From: Phycisphaerales bacterium
GTDB taxonomy: Bacteria > Planctomycetota > Phycisphaerae > Phycisphaerales > SM1A02
Assembly: GCA_009691805.1 (NCBI GenBank)
Contig: SIAK01000007.1
Coordinates: forward strand, 1 to 64,000
Reading direction: 5' to 3'
Length of the DNA stretch: 64,000 bases
Part shown: piece after piece, positions 36,321-44,642 of the stretch
Layout: every line of letters begins with the position of its first letter
Position numbering within the stretch: the stretch's first letter is position 1
Position numbers and translations under genes: made by a program
The notes under the pieces: model-generated
The model's input: only the letters and a program-made list of their open reading frames with translations
The model's database searches: none
What the model was told of the DNA's origin: nothing

Positions 36321-36977
36321 ATGCCTCGACCTTTCATTGGACTCAGCGCAGACTTCGTCGATGGATACGCCCGCTTGCGGCGCACGTATCTCGATGTCGT
36401 CACCGCAGCGGGCGGCATTCCGATCATCCTTCCACCATCGCATGCACTTCGTCGCGAAATGCTCGCGCGCATGGATGCCATCATCCTCACGGGCGGCGAT
36501 GACATCGATGTTTCAACGCGCGGCATTCCACTCCATCCGCAGGCGTCGTGCATGCATGCGGAACGACAAGCTGCTGAGTTTGCGCTGCTCGAAGAGCTCG
36601 ACGCGCGCCCAGATGTTCCTGTGTTGGGCATCTGTCTTGGCATGCAGATGATGGGAGTCCATCGCGGAGGCACGCTCATTCAACACCTTGGCGATGTGAT
36701 TCCGAACGCCGATCGTCATCGCAATGACGCAATACATGACGTTGCATCCGACGCGCATGCGGGGATTGGCTCGGGGGCAGTCCGTTCCTGGCATCACCAA
36801 GCGCTCGCCGATGCCGCAGATTTCGAAATCGTCTCGCGTTCCGACGATGGTGTGATTGAAGGCATTCTTGATCCGACACGTCGCTTCTATATAGGCGTGC
36901 AATGGCATCCCGAACGAACCGAAGCACACGCGACGGGTCTCGATGTCGTGCGCGCGCTCGTGGACGCAGCGCGCTGA
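36321..36977 (+). CDS. class I glutamine amidotransferase / gamma-glutamyl hydrolase (C26)
   Basis: A 218-residue protein of the PuuD/C26 group, which cleaves gamma-glutamyl amides. The nucleophile is Cys105 in 'VLGICLGMQMM', and His and Glu are in 'GVQWHPERTE' near the C-terminus, so the triad is complete. 'ILTGGDDID' is the usual oxyanion-hole region. In polyamine catabolism PuuD releases GABA from gamma-glutamyl-GABA. Here the setting between an exporter and eboE suggests removal of a gamma-glutamyl protecting group from the cluster metabolite, which is inference. Confidence 0.9.
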   Translation: MPRPFIGLSADFVDGYARLRRTYLDVVTAAGGIPIILPPSHALRREMLARMDAIILTGGDDIDVSTRGIPLHPQASCMHAERQAAEFALLEELDARPDVPVLGICLGMQMMGVHRGGTLIQHLGDVIPNADRHRNDAIHDVASDAHAGIGSGAVRSWHHQALADAADFEIVSRSDDGVIEGILDPTRRFYIGVQWHPERTEAHATGLDVVRALVDAAR

Positions 36978-36998
36978 CGAGTCTGCGAGAATGCGATC

Positions 36999-38162
36999 GT
37001 GACCTCCACCGCTTCTGTCCTCCATCCGCCCGCGCAACTTGCGTACTGCACGAATGTGCATCCAGGCGAGACGCTTGCCCGTTCACTCGCGATGCTTGAA
37101 CAGCACGCAACGCGCGTGCGGGATTTCATCGCACCTCACGGAAGCCTCGCGCTTGGGCTCTGGCTCTCTGCACAGAGTGCGCGTGAAGTGATGACCCAAA
37201 CGAATGGCGTCGCGCATCTTCGCGCGTGGATGGACGCGCATCACTTTGAAGTGGTCACGCTCAACGGTTTTCCGTACGGCGACTTCCATCAACAGATCGT
37301 GAAGACGCTCGTGTACAAACCAAACTGGACCGACTCCCTGCGCCTTGAGTACACGATGGATCTCGCGCACATCCTCGCGGGACTTCTCCCTGATCGATGC
37401 AGCACAGGTTCCATTTCCACACTCCCGATCGGTTGGCGCGCGGATCTGATCGGCGACGATTCGTCAACGCGAGCCGCCGAACAACTTCAATCGCTCGCGA
37501 GGCAACTCGCGCACATCGAAGCCGCAACACACAAGCGCATCACTGTCGATCTTGAGCCTGAACCAGGATGCGTGCTCGATACGGCACCACTCGCGTGTGC
37601 CTTCTTCGAAACGCATGTGCAGAGCGCTATCACGCGCAGATACATCGGCGTCTGCCACGACACCTGTCACAGTGCGGTGATGTTTGAACCGCAAGAAGAC
37701 GCGTTCGCGAGCTACGCCAAGCACGGCGTGCGCGTCGGGAAGGTGCAGATTTCGAGCGCGCTCGCGTGCAATGGCGCGCCGAAGGAACTCGCTGAACTCG
37801 CGCAGTTTGCGGAAGGTCGCTACCTCCATCAGACCTCCGTGCTTGTCGGAAGTGGCACACCGCGCTTCTATGAAGACCTCGACGCGGCGCTGGATGAGAA
37901 TCTCGATGGCATCTGGCGCACGCACTTTCATGTGCCTGTTTTTCTCGATGAAATCGGACGACTCTCGACAACACAACGCGAGATCCCGAACGCTCTCACT
38001 GCCACTTGCAAAGTCGATCCTCCGATCTTTGAAGTTGAGACGTATGCGTGGGGAGTGCTTCCTCCACATCTTCGAGAGCGCGATCTCGCGGGTGGCATCG
38101 CGAAAGAATTATTGTGGGCGCGAGCGGAACTCATCCATGCTGGTTACGAGGTGCACACTTGA
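36999..38162 (+). CDS. eboE: EboE-type xylose-isomerase-like TIM barrel
   Basis: A 387-residue TIM-barrel protein with the EboE start 'LAYCTNVHPGETLARSLAMLEQHATRVRDF', then 'VVTLNGFPYGDFHQQIVKTLVYKPNW', 'ITVDLEPEPGCVLD' and 'IGVCHDTCHSAVMFE'. The acidic and His residues in the last two segments match sugar-isomerase metal sites. It is known from ebo clusters as a metabolite-traffic protein; the reaction is not established. The start is GTG, 21 bases after the previous stop. Its stop overlaps the TTG start of the next gene (TTGA). Confidence 0.88.
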   Translation: MTSTASVLHPPAQLAYCTNVHPGETLARSLAMLEQHATRVRDFIAPHGSLALGLWLSAQSAREVMTQTNGVAHLRAWMDAHHFEVVTLNGFPYGDFHQQIVKTLVYKPNWTDSLRLEYTMDLAHILAGLLPDRCSTGSISTLPIGWRADLIGDDSSTRAAEQLQSLARQLAHIEAATHKRITVDLEPEPGCVLDTAPLACAFFETHVQSAITRRYIGVCHDTCHSAVMFEPQEDAFASYAKHGVRVGKVQISSALACNGAPKELAELAQFAEGRYLHQTSVLVGSGTPRFYEDLDAALDENLDGIWRTHFHVPVFLDEIGRLSTTQREIPNALTATCKVDPPIFEVETYAWGVLPPHLRERDLAGGIAKELLWARAELIHAGYEVHT

Positions 38163-38920
38163 AAGCGTGCAAGGCTTGGCTCGAACTCGCGCGCATCTCG
38201 AATCTCCCGACGGTGATCTCGAATGTGATCGCGGGCGCAGTGGTTGGCGCAATCTGTTTTCATCTCACCGCGGCCGAAGCGACGAACGCGCTCTTCACGC
38301 CGTCCCTTGCCTGGCTGTCGCTCAGCATTCCTTGCATCGTCTACAGCGCCGGCATGATGCTCAACGACGCCTGCGATGCGAACATCGACGCGAAAGAGCG
38401 TCCACATCGACCGATCCCAAGCGCTCGCGTCACGCGAACGACTGTCTTCGTCGTCGGTTTCGCGCTGCTCGCGCTCGCCATCGCGCTTGCCCTACTCACG
38501 CGAAGCCCTCATGTCTTGAACGCCACGATCGCACTCGTGATCATCGTTCTGCTCTACGACTTTCTGCACGCGCTGCACTGGTCAAGCGTGATCCTTCTCG
38601 CCATCGCGCGCGCACTTGCTTCACTCATTCCGATGCTCGCGTTCGCGCAATCGGAATCGAGCTCCATCTTTACAAGTGCCGCGATCGCACTTCCCATCGC
38701 GCTCGCCGCATGGACACTCGCGCTTTCGATCCTCGCGCGCACAGAAGTCTCCGCAACGCGCATGCTCGCCCAACCTCGCACGATTGGATGGTTGATCGCC
38801 TGCTTCGCGCTCATTGACATGACGGCGATGAGAATCGTCAGCGCATGGATTCCCGCAGTTCTGTGCGCTGCACTCTTCTTTCTCACACGCGCAAGTCAGC
38901 GTGTGATTGCAGGATCCTGA
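38159..38920 (+). CDS. eboC: EboC-type UbiA prenyltransferase
   Basis: A 253-residue membrane protein with about eight helices. The first Asp-rich motif is complete ('NDACDANIDAKERPHRP', Asn69-Asp77), as needed to bind a Mg-prenyl diphosphate. The second is weak, as in many EboC-like members. It should attach a prenyl chain to an aromatic or cyclitol acceptor at the membrane. The only workable start is TTG at 38,159, coupled to the eboE stop; no ATG or GTG in frame is near. Start certainty is moderate. Confidence 0.86.
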   Translation: MKACKAWLELARISNLPTVISNVIAGAVVGAICFHLTAAEATNALFTPSLAWLSLSIPCIVYSAGMMLNDACDANIDAKERPHRPIPSARVTRTTVFVVGFALLALAIALALLTRSPHVLNATIALVIIVLLYDFLHALHWSSVILLAIARALASLIPMLAFAQSESSSIFTSAAIALPIALAAWTLALSILARTEVSATRMLAQPRTIGWLIACFALIDMTAMRIVSAWIPAVLCAALFFLTRASQRVIAGS

Positions 38921-38941
38921 AGGCGTTATCTTTGCAGCACT

Positions 38942-40339
38942 GTGCAGCGAGTCGCGCTCATCAACATCGTCGGACTTTCACCGAATCTTCTCGGCGCGCA
39001 CACGCCGAGGCTTCGCGAATTCGCGCGTAGCACGGGCGGCGTGCGCACACTTCGTCCGCCACTTCCTGCAGTGACCTGCACGGCACAGTCCACGATGCTC
39101 ACCGGTCTCGCGCCTGATCATCACGGCATTGTGGGCAACGGTTGGCATGATCGCGCGCTTGGTGAAGTGCAATTCTGGAAACAATCGAATGCGCTGGTTG
39201 CGGGCGAGAAGATTTGGGAGACAGCGAAGCGCCGTGATGCAAACTTCACCTGCGCGAATGTGTGCTGGTGGTACGCGATGCACGCGTCGACGGATATCTT
39301 CATCACGCCGCGTCCTGTCTATAAAGCGGATGGTCGCAAGCTTGAAGATTGCCTCACGCATCCGCCAACGCTGCGCGACGCGTTGCAACAGAAGCACGGT
39401 CCATTTCCCCTGTTCAATTTCTGGGGACCGCGCGCGAACATCGTTTCTTCCGATTGGATCGCCGCCGCAGCGCTCCACACCATGCGCGAGTTCAAGCCAA
39501 CACTCACGCTCATCTACCTGCCGCACTTAGATTATTGCTTGCAGCGCGTTGGGCCTGCGCATGCGTCTATCCATGCGGAGCTGCGCGAAGTCGATCGCGT
39601 GTTTGGCGCGCTTCTCGAACATTGTGAGCGCGAAAACATTCGCCCGCTTGTCGTGAGTGAATACGGCATCGTGCCAGTCACCGATGCAGTGTGGATTAAC
39701 CGTGCGCTGCGCGAAGTTGGACTCTTGAAAGTCCGCCTCGAAGATGGTCGCGAAGTCCTTGATCTCCAAGAGTCAGAGGCATTCGCCGTCGTCGATCATC
39801 AACTCGCACACGTTTCGTTGAAAAATCCAGCGCGCGCGAGCGAGGTTGCGCAATTGCTCGAGCGCGTTGCGGGCGTTGCGCGAGTGCTGCATGGCGAGTC
39901 GCGCCGCGCTGCGCATCTTGATCACGCACGCAGCGGTGATGTCGTTTGTTTGAGCGCGCCTGACCGTTGGTTCTCCTATGGATGGTGGATGGACGACGCG
40001 AAAGCGCCCGACTTCGCGCGCACCGTCGACATCTTCAAGAAGCCAGGCTACGACCCGTGCGAACTCTTGCTTGATCCAGCGAGACCACTGCTCGCCGCAC
40101 GCATCGCGATGAAGCTCATGCTTCGAAAACTGGGCGTGCGCGTCCTTCTCGATCCAACGCCGCTCGATGCATCACTCATTCGTGGCTCGCACGGACTCGC
40201 CGAAGTGCCGCGCGGATTTGATCCGGTGTTGTTGGGCGAATTGCCCGATCCGTTCAGCGAAGCAGAACTGCCGATGAGCGCGGTGCGCGACGCAACACTC
40301 GCAGCACTCGGTCTTCTCCACACGAGCGCGGGCGCATGA
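38942..40339 (+). CDS. eboF: EboF-type alkaline-phosphatase-fold (NPP-like) hydrolase
   Basis: A 465-residue nucleotide pyrophosphatase/phosphodiesterase-type protein. The nucleophile region 'LPAVTCTAQSTMLTGLAPDHHGIVGNGW' (Thr near 45) and 'LIYLPHLDYCLQRVGP' with 'LVVSEYGI' (Asp, His and acidic metal ligands) are as in the family. There is no signal peptide. The start is GTG at 38,942, 9 bases after a TATCTT box, so an internal promoter is possible. It follows eboC by 21 bases and overlaps the next gene by 4 (ATGA). Confidence 0.86.
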   Translation: MQRVALINIVGLSPNLLGAHTPRLREFARSTGGVRTLRPPLPAVTCTAQSTMLTGLAPDHHGIVGNGWHDRALGEVQFWKQSNALVAGEKIWETAKRRDANFTCANVCWWYAMHASTDIFITPRPVYKADGRKLEDCLTHPPTLRDALQQKHGPFPLFNFWGPRANIVSSDWIAAAALHTMREFKPTLTLIYLPHLDYCLQRVGPAHASIHAELREVDRVFGALLEHCERENIRPLVVSEYGIVPVTDAVWINRALREVGLLKVRLEDGREVLDLQESEAFAVVDHQLAHVSLKNPARASEVAQLLERVAGVARVLHGESRRAAHLDHARSGDVVCLSAPDRWFSYGWWMDDAKAPDFARTVDIFKKPGYDPCELLLDPARPLLAARIAMKLMLRKLGVRVLLDPTPLDASLIRGSHGLAEVPRGFDPVLLGELPDPFSEAELPMSAVRDATLAALGLLHTSAGA

Positions 40340-41016
40340 AATTTCTTTGGGCGTTCGTGCTCGCGCTCGTTGCTCTCGCCGCTGTGTTTTTCTTCTCCTC
40401 AAATACGAAGCACCCAATCGTCAGCGCGCAAGACGCAATTCCAAACGAACCCATCGCGATTCCTGCAGCAATGACTGCACCAGCCATTGCACCAATCGCC
40501 GCAGTCGCCGAAGTACCCCAAGCAACCGCGACGAAAACTGTTGCGAGCAATGCGGTCGAACTTGTCCGCCGCATCGATGCACGCACAATCGAACTCGCAG
40601 GCAAGTATCGAGTCACAGGCAACGGCACCGAAGCAGATCCATATCGTGTGAGTTGGGAACTCTTGATGAGCGCGTCGCAAACAGTGGACGCGAGTAAAGG
40701 TGCGCTGCAACCGCCGAAGTGGATCGAACTGCTCGACGGCATGTGGATTGAAATCTCCGCGTACTACTCCACAGTCGTGCGCGCCGAGTCGGTCGATGAA
40801 CTCCTGCTCACCTTCAATCGTTGGGATGGTTGCTGCATCGGACTTCCTCCCACACCGTTTGATTCCATCGAAGCGAAACTCTCGCAACCGATGCGCATGA
40901 CCGGTCTGCATCTCACGCGCTACGGCACATTCCGCGGCAAACTCGCCGTGAGTCCGTTTGCGACGGCCGGCTTCCTGCTCGGCTTCTATCGCCTTGACGC
41001 CGTCAGCCAGATGTAG
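40336..41016 (+). CDS. membrane-anchored or secreted unknown protein ending the ebo operon
   Basis: A 226-residue protein with an N-terminal helix (3-22), an Ala/Pro/Ile-rich linker (about 35-70) and a C-terminal domain of about 150 residues. The segment 'VDELLLTFNRWDGCCIGLPPTPFDSIE' recalls the DUF3299 type. The domain should be periplasmic. The ATGA overlap with eboF shows co-translation, so it probably belongs to the same pathway. A 6-bp hairpin (CCTCGA/TCGAGG, about 41,020) follows without a T run. Confidence 0.75.
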   Translation: MKFLWAFVLALVALAAVFFFSSNTKHPIVSAQDAIPNEPIAIPAAMTAPAIAPIAAVAEVPQATATKTVASNAVELVRRIDARTIELAGKYRVTGNGTEADPYRVSWELLMSASQTVDASKGALQPPKWIELLDGMWIEISAYYSTVVRAESVDELLLTFNRWDGCCIGLPPTPFDSIEAKLSQPMRMTGLHLTRYGTFRGKLAVSPFATAGFLLGFYRLDAVSQM

Positions 41017-41097
41017 CACCTCGAACATCATCGAGGCAACGCGAGTGTGAGAAATTGCAACAGCGAATCGCACTGCAGTTCGCATACGCTTGGCGCT

Positions 41098-42177
41098 GTG
41101 CTTCGCATTGGACCTGTGCAACTCGACTCGCCGCTCTTTCTTGCGCCTATCGCAGGGCAGACGGACCTCGCCATGCGCATTCTTTGTCGCGAACAGGGTG
41201 GCGTTGGCATTGCGTTCACTGATCTCTTGAACTCGCGCGCGATTCTCAAAGGCGCGGCGCGCACGCTTGAGCTCGCGTCCACAAATGGACTCGATCAACC
41301 GTGTGGGATGCAGCTCTACGGCAACTCGGAAGACCCGCTTCCCGAAGCTGCAATCTGGGCGATCGAACACGGCGCGCGCGTCATCGACATCAACATGGGT
41401 TGCCCTGTCGACAAAGTCGCGAAGAAACACGGTGGAAGTCTGCTCTTACGCGATTGCGCGAACACGATGCGATTGGCTGAAAGGCTCGTGAAAACGATCG
41501 ATCGTCATTCCGCGGGGCGTGTACCGATGACCGCAAAGATGCGACTCGGTTGGGATCGCGAACATCGCGTTGCGCCGCAACTCGCGCGCGATCTTGAGTC
41601 TGTCGGCGTCGCGCTCGTCACGGTGCACGGCCGCTACACCGTGCAGTTTTTCTCGGGAACTGCAGACTGGAACGCCATCGGTGAAGTCGTCGCCGCGGTG
41701 CGATCCATTCCTGTGATTGGCAACGGAGATGTGACGGAACCGCAGCACGTCACGGAACTCATGCGTGTTTCGGGCTGCAATGGTGTGATGATCGGACGCG
41801 CCGCGTTGCGCACGCCGTGGCTTTTCAAGCAAGCGCTCACACTGCTGCAAACAGGCGAAGCGAGCCCCGAGCCAAGTGTCAATCACAAACTCCGTCTCAT
41901 ACTTCGCCACCTCGAACTCATCGAACGGCATGTGGGAACTGAACGCGCGGTCGGTGAAATGCGCCAGCGCATCGCGTGGTACGGAAAGACGCTTGGCCAC
42001 GTGAAGCCGCTCAAGGAGGCGATTCGAACTGCCACGGACACGCAAATTATGCGAGACGCGCTCCATGAGTGGATGCGCCCGGAGTACGAACTCTGCTCTC
42101 GAGTGGAACGGATGGGGTTCAACGCAGAGTTGCAGGGCTTCTGTAAAGACAATTCTGATGGTTCTCGGAGTACGTGA
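41098..42177 (+). CDS. dusB: tRNA-dihydrouridine synthase, DusB type
   Basis: An FMN enzyme that reduces specific uridines in tRNA. It has 359 residues. 'LFLAPIAGQTDLAMRILCREQG' opens the barrel, the catalytic Cys102 is in 'INMGCPVDKVAKKHGGSLLL', and 'KMRLGWD', 'VTVHGRYTVQFFSGTADW' and 'IPVIGNGDV' bind FMN. The C-terminal helical domain is present. I chose the GTG at 41,098, which is preceded by TACGCT 7 bases upstream and gives the family N-terminus; an upstream GTG at 41,047 is in frame. Confidence 0.92.
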   Translation: MLRIGPVQLDSPLFLAPIAGQTDLAMRILCREQGGVGIAFTDLLNSRAILKGAARTLELASTNGLDQPCGMQLYGNSEDPLPEAAIWAIEHGARVIDINMGCPVDKVAKKHGGSLLLRDCANTMRLAERLVKTIDRHSAGRVPMTAKMRLGWDREHRVAPQLARDLESVGVALVTVHGRYTVQFFSGTADWNAIGEVVAAVRSIPVIGNGDVTEPQHVTELMRVSGCNGVMIGRAALRTPWLFKQALTLLQTGEASPEPSVNHKLRLILRHLELIERHVGTERAVGEMRQRIAWYGKTLGHVKPLKEAIRTATDTQIMRDALHEWMRPEYELCSRVERMGFNAELQGFCKDNSDGSRST

Positions 42178-42391
42178 AACCCGCAATTCGTGCGATTCTC
42201 GTCAATCACGACAAGTCATTTGCCTCACCTCATTTCCGAGCTACCTTCAGATCGTTAAAGGGGACTGCTCTTTGTGGAGCGGTCATGCAGTGGCTGTGTT
42301 AGGAGGTTTGAGACTTCACCGGGCGAGAACCCAGTGAAGTTCGAGGGACAAGGGATCTGTTGATTCAGATCCCGTAATAGAAGGGCTTGTT
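42178..42391 (+). promoter_or_regulatory. structured leader upstream of the PEP-CTERM gene
   Basis: Three successive hairpins precede the ATG: 42,263-42,284 (GACTGCTC/GAGCGGTC), 42,313-42,340 (ACTTCAC...GTGAAGT with GGG/CCC inside) and 42,352-42,373 (GGGATCTG/CAGATCCC), the last ending 18 bases before the start. No known riboswitch core was recognised. The first could also belong to the end of the dusB transcript. Confidence 0.5.
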
Positions 42392-43195
42392 ATGGACCGC
42401 ATGTTGCGTGCTGTCCGCTCATGGCTATGTCATGATCGGGCTGCATCAGTAGCGACCGTGGCTGTTTTTTGCCTTGGCGTTGCTGTTACACAATCTGCTT
42501 CGGCAGATGCACCAGTTCTCACGTTGCTTGTCGACTCTGGGATGTTTGGGAAGCAGGTCCAACTGACCCCGAACTCGGTCTCGAGTTCAGGCACAGGAAC
42601 CTATTACGGTTCTGTCATTGGCCCAAGCGATGTCTGGAGTCTTGACTACAACCTCCTCGCAAATGGTGGACCTACCACAGCTTGGAACCAAGGTTCTTTC
42701 ACCTTCCGAAACTTGGCCGAGACCGTTCTTGATTTTCATATCACGCTCGTGATGCCGCTCAGTTCGACCGGCGCGATGAACGGCTTCTACAACGGTTCAC
42801 TCGGCGGCGCACTCATCGCTAACGCAAATGGTGGGCAGTTCACTTCGCTCGCGGGATTGCCGCTTTATCAGAGCAGCGCGAATGGAAACAGTGTTGCGGC
42901 ACTCTTCAACAGCCCACTTTCGATCACACGGCTGACGGCAGGCTCGTCATCTATCGGATACCAGTCATTCGGCGGAACTTCACCGACGCTGCCTGGTCCC
43001 GAGTTCATGACGAACATCAGCTATCAGCTTCATTTCAGCCTCACAGGAGGGGATACGGTCGTCTTTACGGCGGCCCTCGGAGGTCTTGGAACACCTGTTC
43101 CCGCGCCAGGCGCATTTGCGCTGCTCGGAGTTGCAGCCGTCACCGGTCTCGGTCGACGGCGCCGCGCAACTAAAACAATTCCAAGACGGACGTGA
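42392..43195 (+). CDS. PEP-CTERM-type exosortase-sorted protein
   Basis: A 267-residue exported protein. It has a long N-terminal signal (cleavage likely after 'QSASA', about residue 39) and a mature beta-rich, Ser/Gly/Asn-rich domain. A C-terminal sorting tag follows: 'VPAPG', a hydrophobic segment 'AFALLGVAAVTGLG' and a basic end 'RRRRATK'. Such tags are cleaved by an exosortase, and the protein is moved to the outside. No exosortase gene is in the window. The function of the mature part is unknown. A structured leader precedes it and a terminator follows. Confidence 0.85.
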   Translation: MDRMLRAVRSWLCHDRAASVATVAVFCLGVAVTQSASADAPVLTLLVDSGMFGKQVQLTPNSVSSSGTGTYYGSVIGPSDVWSLDYNLLANGGPTTAWNQGSFTFRNLAETVLDFHITLVMPLSSTGAMNGFYNGSLGGALIANANGGQFTSLAGLPLYQSSANGNSVAALFNSPLSITRLTAGSSSIGYQSFGGTSPTLPGPEFMTNISYQLHFSLTGGDTVVFTAALGGLGTPVPAPGAFALLGVAAVTGLGRRRRATKTIPRRT

Positions 43196-43245
43196 GCAAG
43201 GTTGTAGTTACCACTCACTCGCCGCCATCTGGTCCCTTTCCGCCC

Positions 43246-43283
43246 GTCGCTCGGCTCCTCGTGAGTCCGAGCGACGATTTTTT
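43246..43283 (+). terminator. terminator of the PEP-CTERM gene
   Basis: The 9-bp stem GTCGCTCGG/CCGAGCGAC (43,246-43,254 with 43,267-43,275), 12-base loop, then GATTTTTT. Repeat copy B starts immediately after. Confidence 0.88.
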
Positions 43284-43425
43284 AGCGCAAGCGATGGAAT
43301 TCTGCCCGCAGCGGGCAAATTCCATCGCTTGCTTTCGACTCAGGCGCTGCGAGTAATCGCAGACGCCTGAATTCGTGTGTCCACTTCAGTCTTTGATCCC
43401 CTCACCGACTCTGTCGGTGGTGGGT
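43284..43425 (+). repeat. three-hairpin dispersed element, copy B
   Basis: Hairpin 1 has a perfect 15-bp outer stem (43,287-43,301 with 43,318-43,332) around GCCCGC-A-GCGGGC. Hairpin 2 is at 43,340-43,370 (TCAGGCG/CGCCTGA with CTGCGA/TCGCAG). Hairpin 3 is at 43,404-43,418 (ACCGAC-tct-GTCGGT). Stem sequences of hairpins 1 and 2 differ from copies A and C, but the pairing is kept. The boxes 'GCTTTCGACTCA', 'GAATTC', 'CACTTCAGTCTTT' and 'CCCCTCACCGACT' are shared. Confidence 0.85.
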
Positions 43426-43435
43426 GTGTTGCTGA

Positions 43436-43441
43436 TATAGT
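43436..43441 (+). promoter_or_regulatory. -10-like hexamer TATAGT upstream of atpC
   Basis: TATAGT ends 25 bases before ATG 43,467, right after repeat copy B. The -35 region would fall within the end of the repeat (no clear match). Confidence 0.35.
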
Positions 43442-43466
43442 CTCCGACCCCCGTCCGAGCACCACT

Positions 43467-43874
43467 ATGGCAACTTCACTGCGCTGCACTGTCGTCACAC
43501 CGTCCGCATCCATCCTCGAAGTGGACGCGACCTATGTCGCCTTCCCCGCGTGGGATGGATCGAAGGGTGTGCAAGCTGGTGCCGCTGCGTTTCTCGCGAA
43601 GCTTGGCGAGGGGGTGCTCCGTGTGGACGGTGTTGGTGGATCGAAGCGATTCGTGATTGATGGTGGCTTCGCTCAGATGCAAGGCGAGACGCTGACGATT
43701 CTCGCGGACTCCGCAACTCCCATTGATCAGGTTGACGCAGCGAAGGCAAGCCAAGAACTCGACGCGGCCAACGCTGATGTGAATAAGCGCGGAACGATTG
43801 CCGAGCGTGCGACGATCGAGCGCCGTCAACGCGCCGCACGCGCGAAACTCGCTGTTGCGCGTCCGATTCGCTGA
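43467..43874 (+). CDS. atpC: F1-ATPase epsilon subunit, away from the atp operon
   Basis: The central-stalk subunit of ATP synthase. It has 135 residues: a beta sandwich starting 'LRCTVVTPSASILEVDATYVAFPAWDGSKGVQAG' (here 'PAWDGSKGVQAG' replaces the usual 'PG..G..GIL.GH') and two C-terminal helices ('AKASQELDAANADVNKR...'). No other atp gene is nearby. The 'H' after the turn is missing, as in divergent epsilon subunits. The ATG at 43,467 was chosen; the upstream frame runs through repeat B. scpB starts 12 bases after the stop. Confidence 0.85.
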   Translation: MATSLRCTVVTPSASILEVDATYVAFPAWDGSKGVQAGAAAFLAKLGEGVLRVDGVGGSKRFVIDGGFAQMQGETLTILADSATPIDQVDAAKASQELDAANADVNKRGTIAERATIERRQRAARAKLAVARPIR

Positions 43875-43886
43875 TACCCTCTCGAA

Positions 43887-44630
43887 ATGCACATCCGCGA
43901 CACGGAAGTCGTGACCGACGAAACTTCGCCCGCGCAAGAAAGCGCAGCGGTTGAAGTGACCTCCATTGATTCCGCCACAACCTCCACGACGACGAAGGCG
44001 CTCCTCTTTGAAGGTGGCGACCTGCCTTGTGGTGACCTTTCACTCACGGCGCGCGTTGAAGCAGCGATTCTTCTCTCGGATCGACCGATCTCCGAAGCAC
44101 GTCTAGCGGAAGTGTTGGGATTCGTTCCGATGAAAGATTGCGAGAACGATGCCGAAGATGGTGCGGCGACTGCAAAGGATTCGAAGGCTATCGCCTCACG
44201 ACGCAAGGCTGCAGTCGATGCGATTCGCACTGCGATTGATGAACTCAATCAGACGTACGCGCAAACCAATCGCGCCTTCCGCATTGAAAGTGTTTCGGGC
44301 GGTCGACAAATGATCACGCTGCCCGCATATGGCGCAATCGTCGCTCGATTGCGCGGCGTCAAGGCGCAAACTCGGCTCTCGCAAGCTGCCGTGGAAACGC
44401 TTTCTATCGTCGCGTATCGGCAACCGATCATGCGCGCGCAACTCGAAGCGATTCGCGGTGTCGCGTGTGGTGAAGTCCTAAAGAGTTTGATGGAACGCCG
44501 ACTCGTGAAGATCACAGGTCGCGCGGAAGAACTCGGTCGACCGATGCTGTACGGCACGACACCTGAGTTCTTGCGCGTGTTCGGCATCGCGTCCATCAGC
44601 GATCTGCCTGAAGCAAAAGATTTGCGCTGA
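43887..44630 (+). CDS. scpB: segregation and condensation protein B
   Basis: A kleisin-associated winged-helix protein of the SMC-ScpAB chromosome condensin. It has 247 residues. 'VEAAILLSDRPISEARLAEVLG' is the first winged helix, and 'QAAVETLSIVAYRQPIMRAQLEAIRGV' plus 'LVKITGRAEELGRPMLYGTTPEFLRVFGI' is the highly conserved second one. About 45 acidic N-terminal residues are extra. TACCCT lies 6 bases before the ATG, the same spacing as for the amidase and helicase genes. No scpA is present in the window. Confidence 0.93.
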   Translation: MHIRDTEVVTDETSPAQESAAVEVTSIDSATTSTTTKALLFEGGDLPCGDLSLTARVEAAILLSDRPISEARLAEVLGFVPMKDCENDAEDGAATAKDSKAIASRRKAAVDAIRTAIDELNQTYAQTNRAFRIESVSGGRQMITLPAYGAIVARLRGVKAQTRLSQAAVETLSIVAYRQPIMRAQLEAIRGVACGEVLKSLMERRLVKITGRAEELGRPMLYGTTPEFLRVFGIASISDLPEAKDLR

Positions 44631-44642
44631 CGATTTCGTGCG

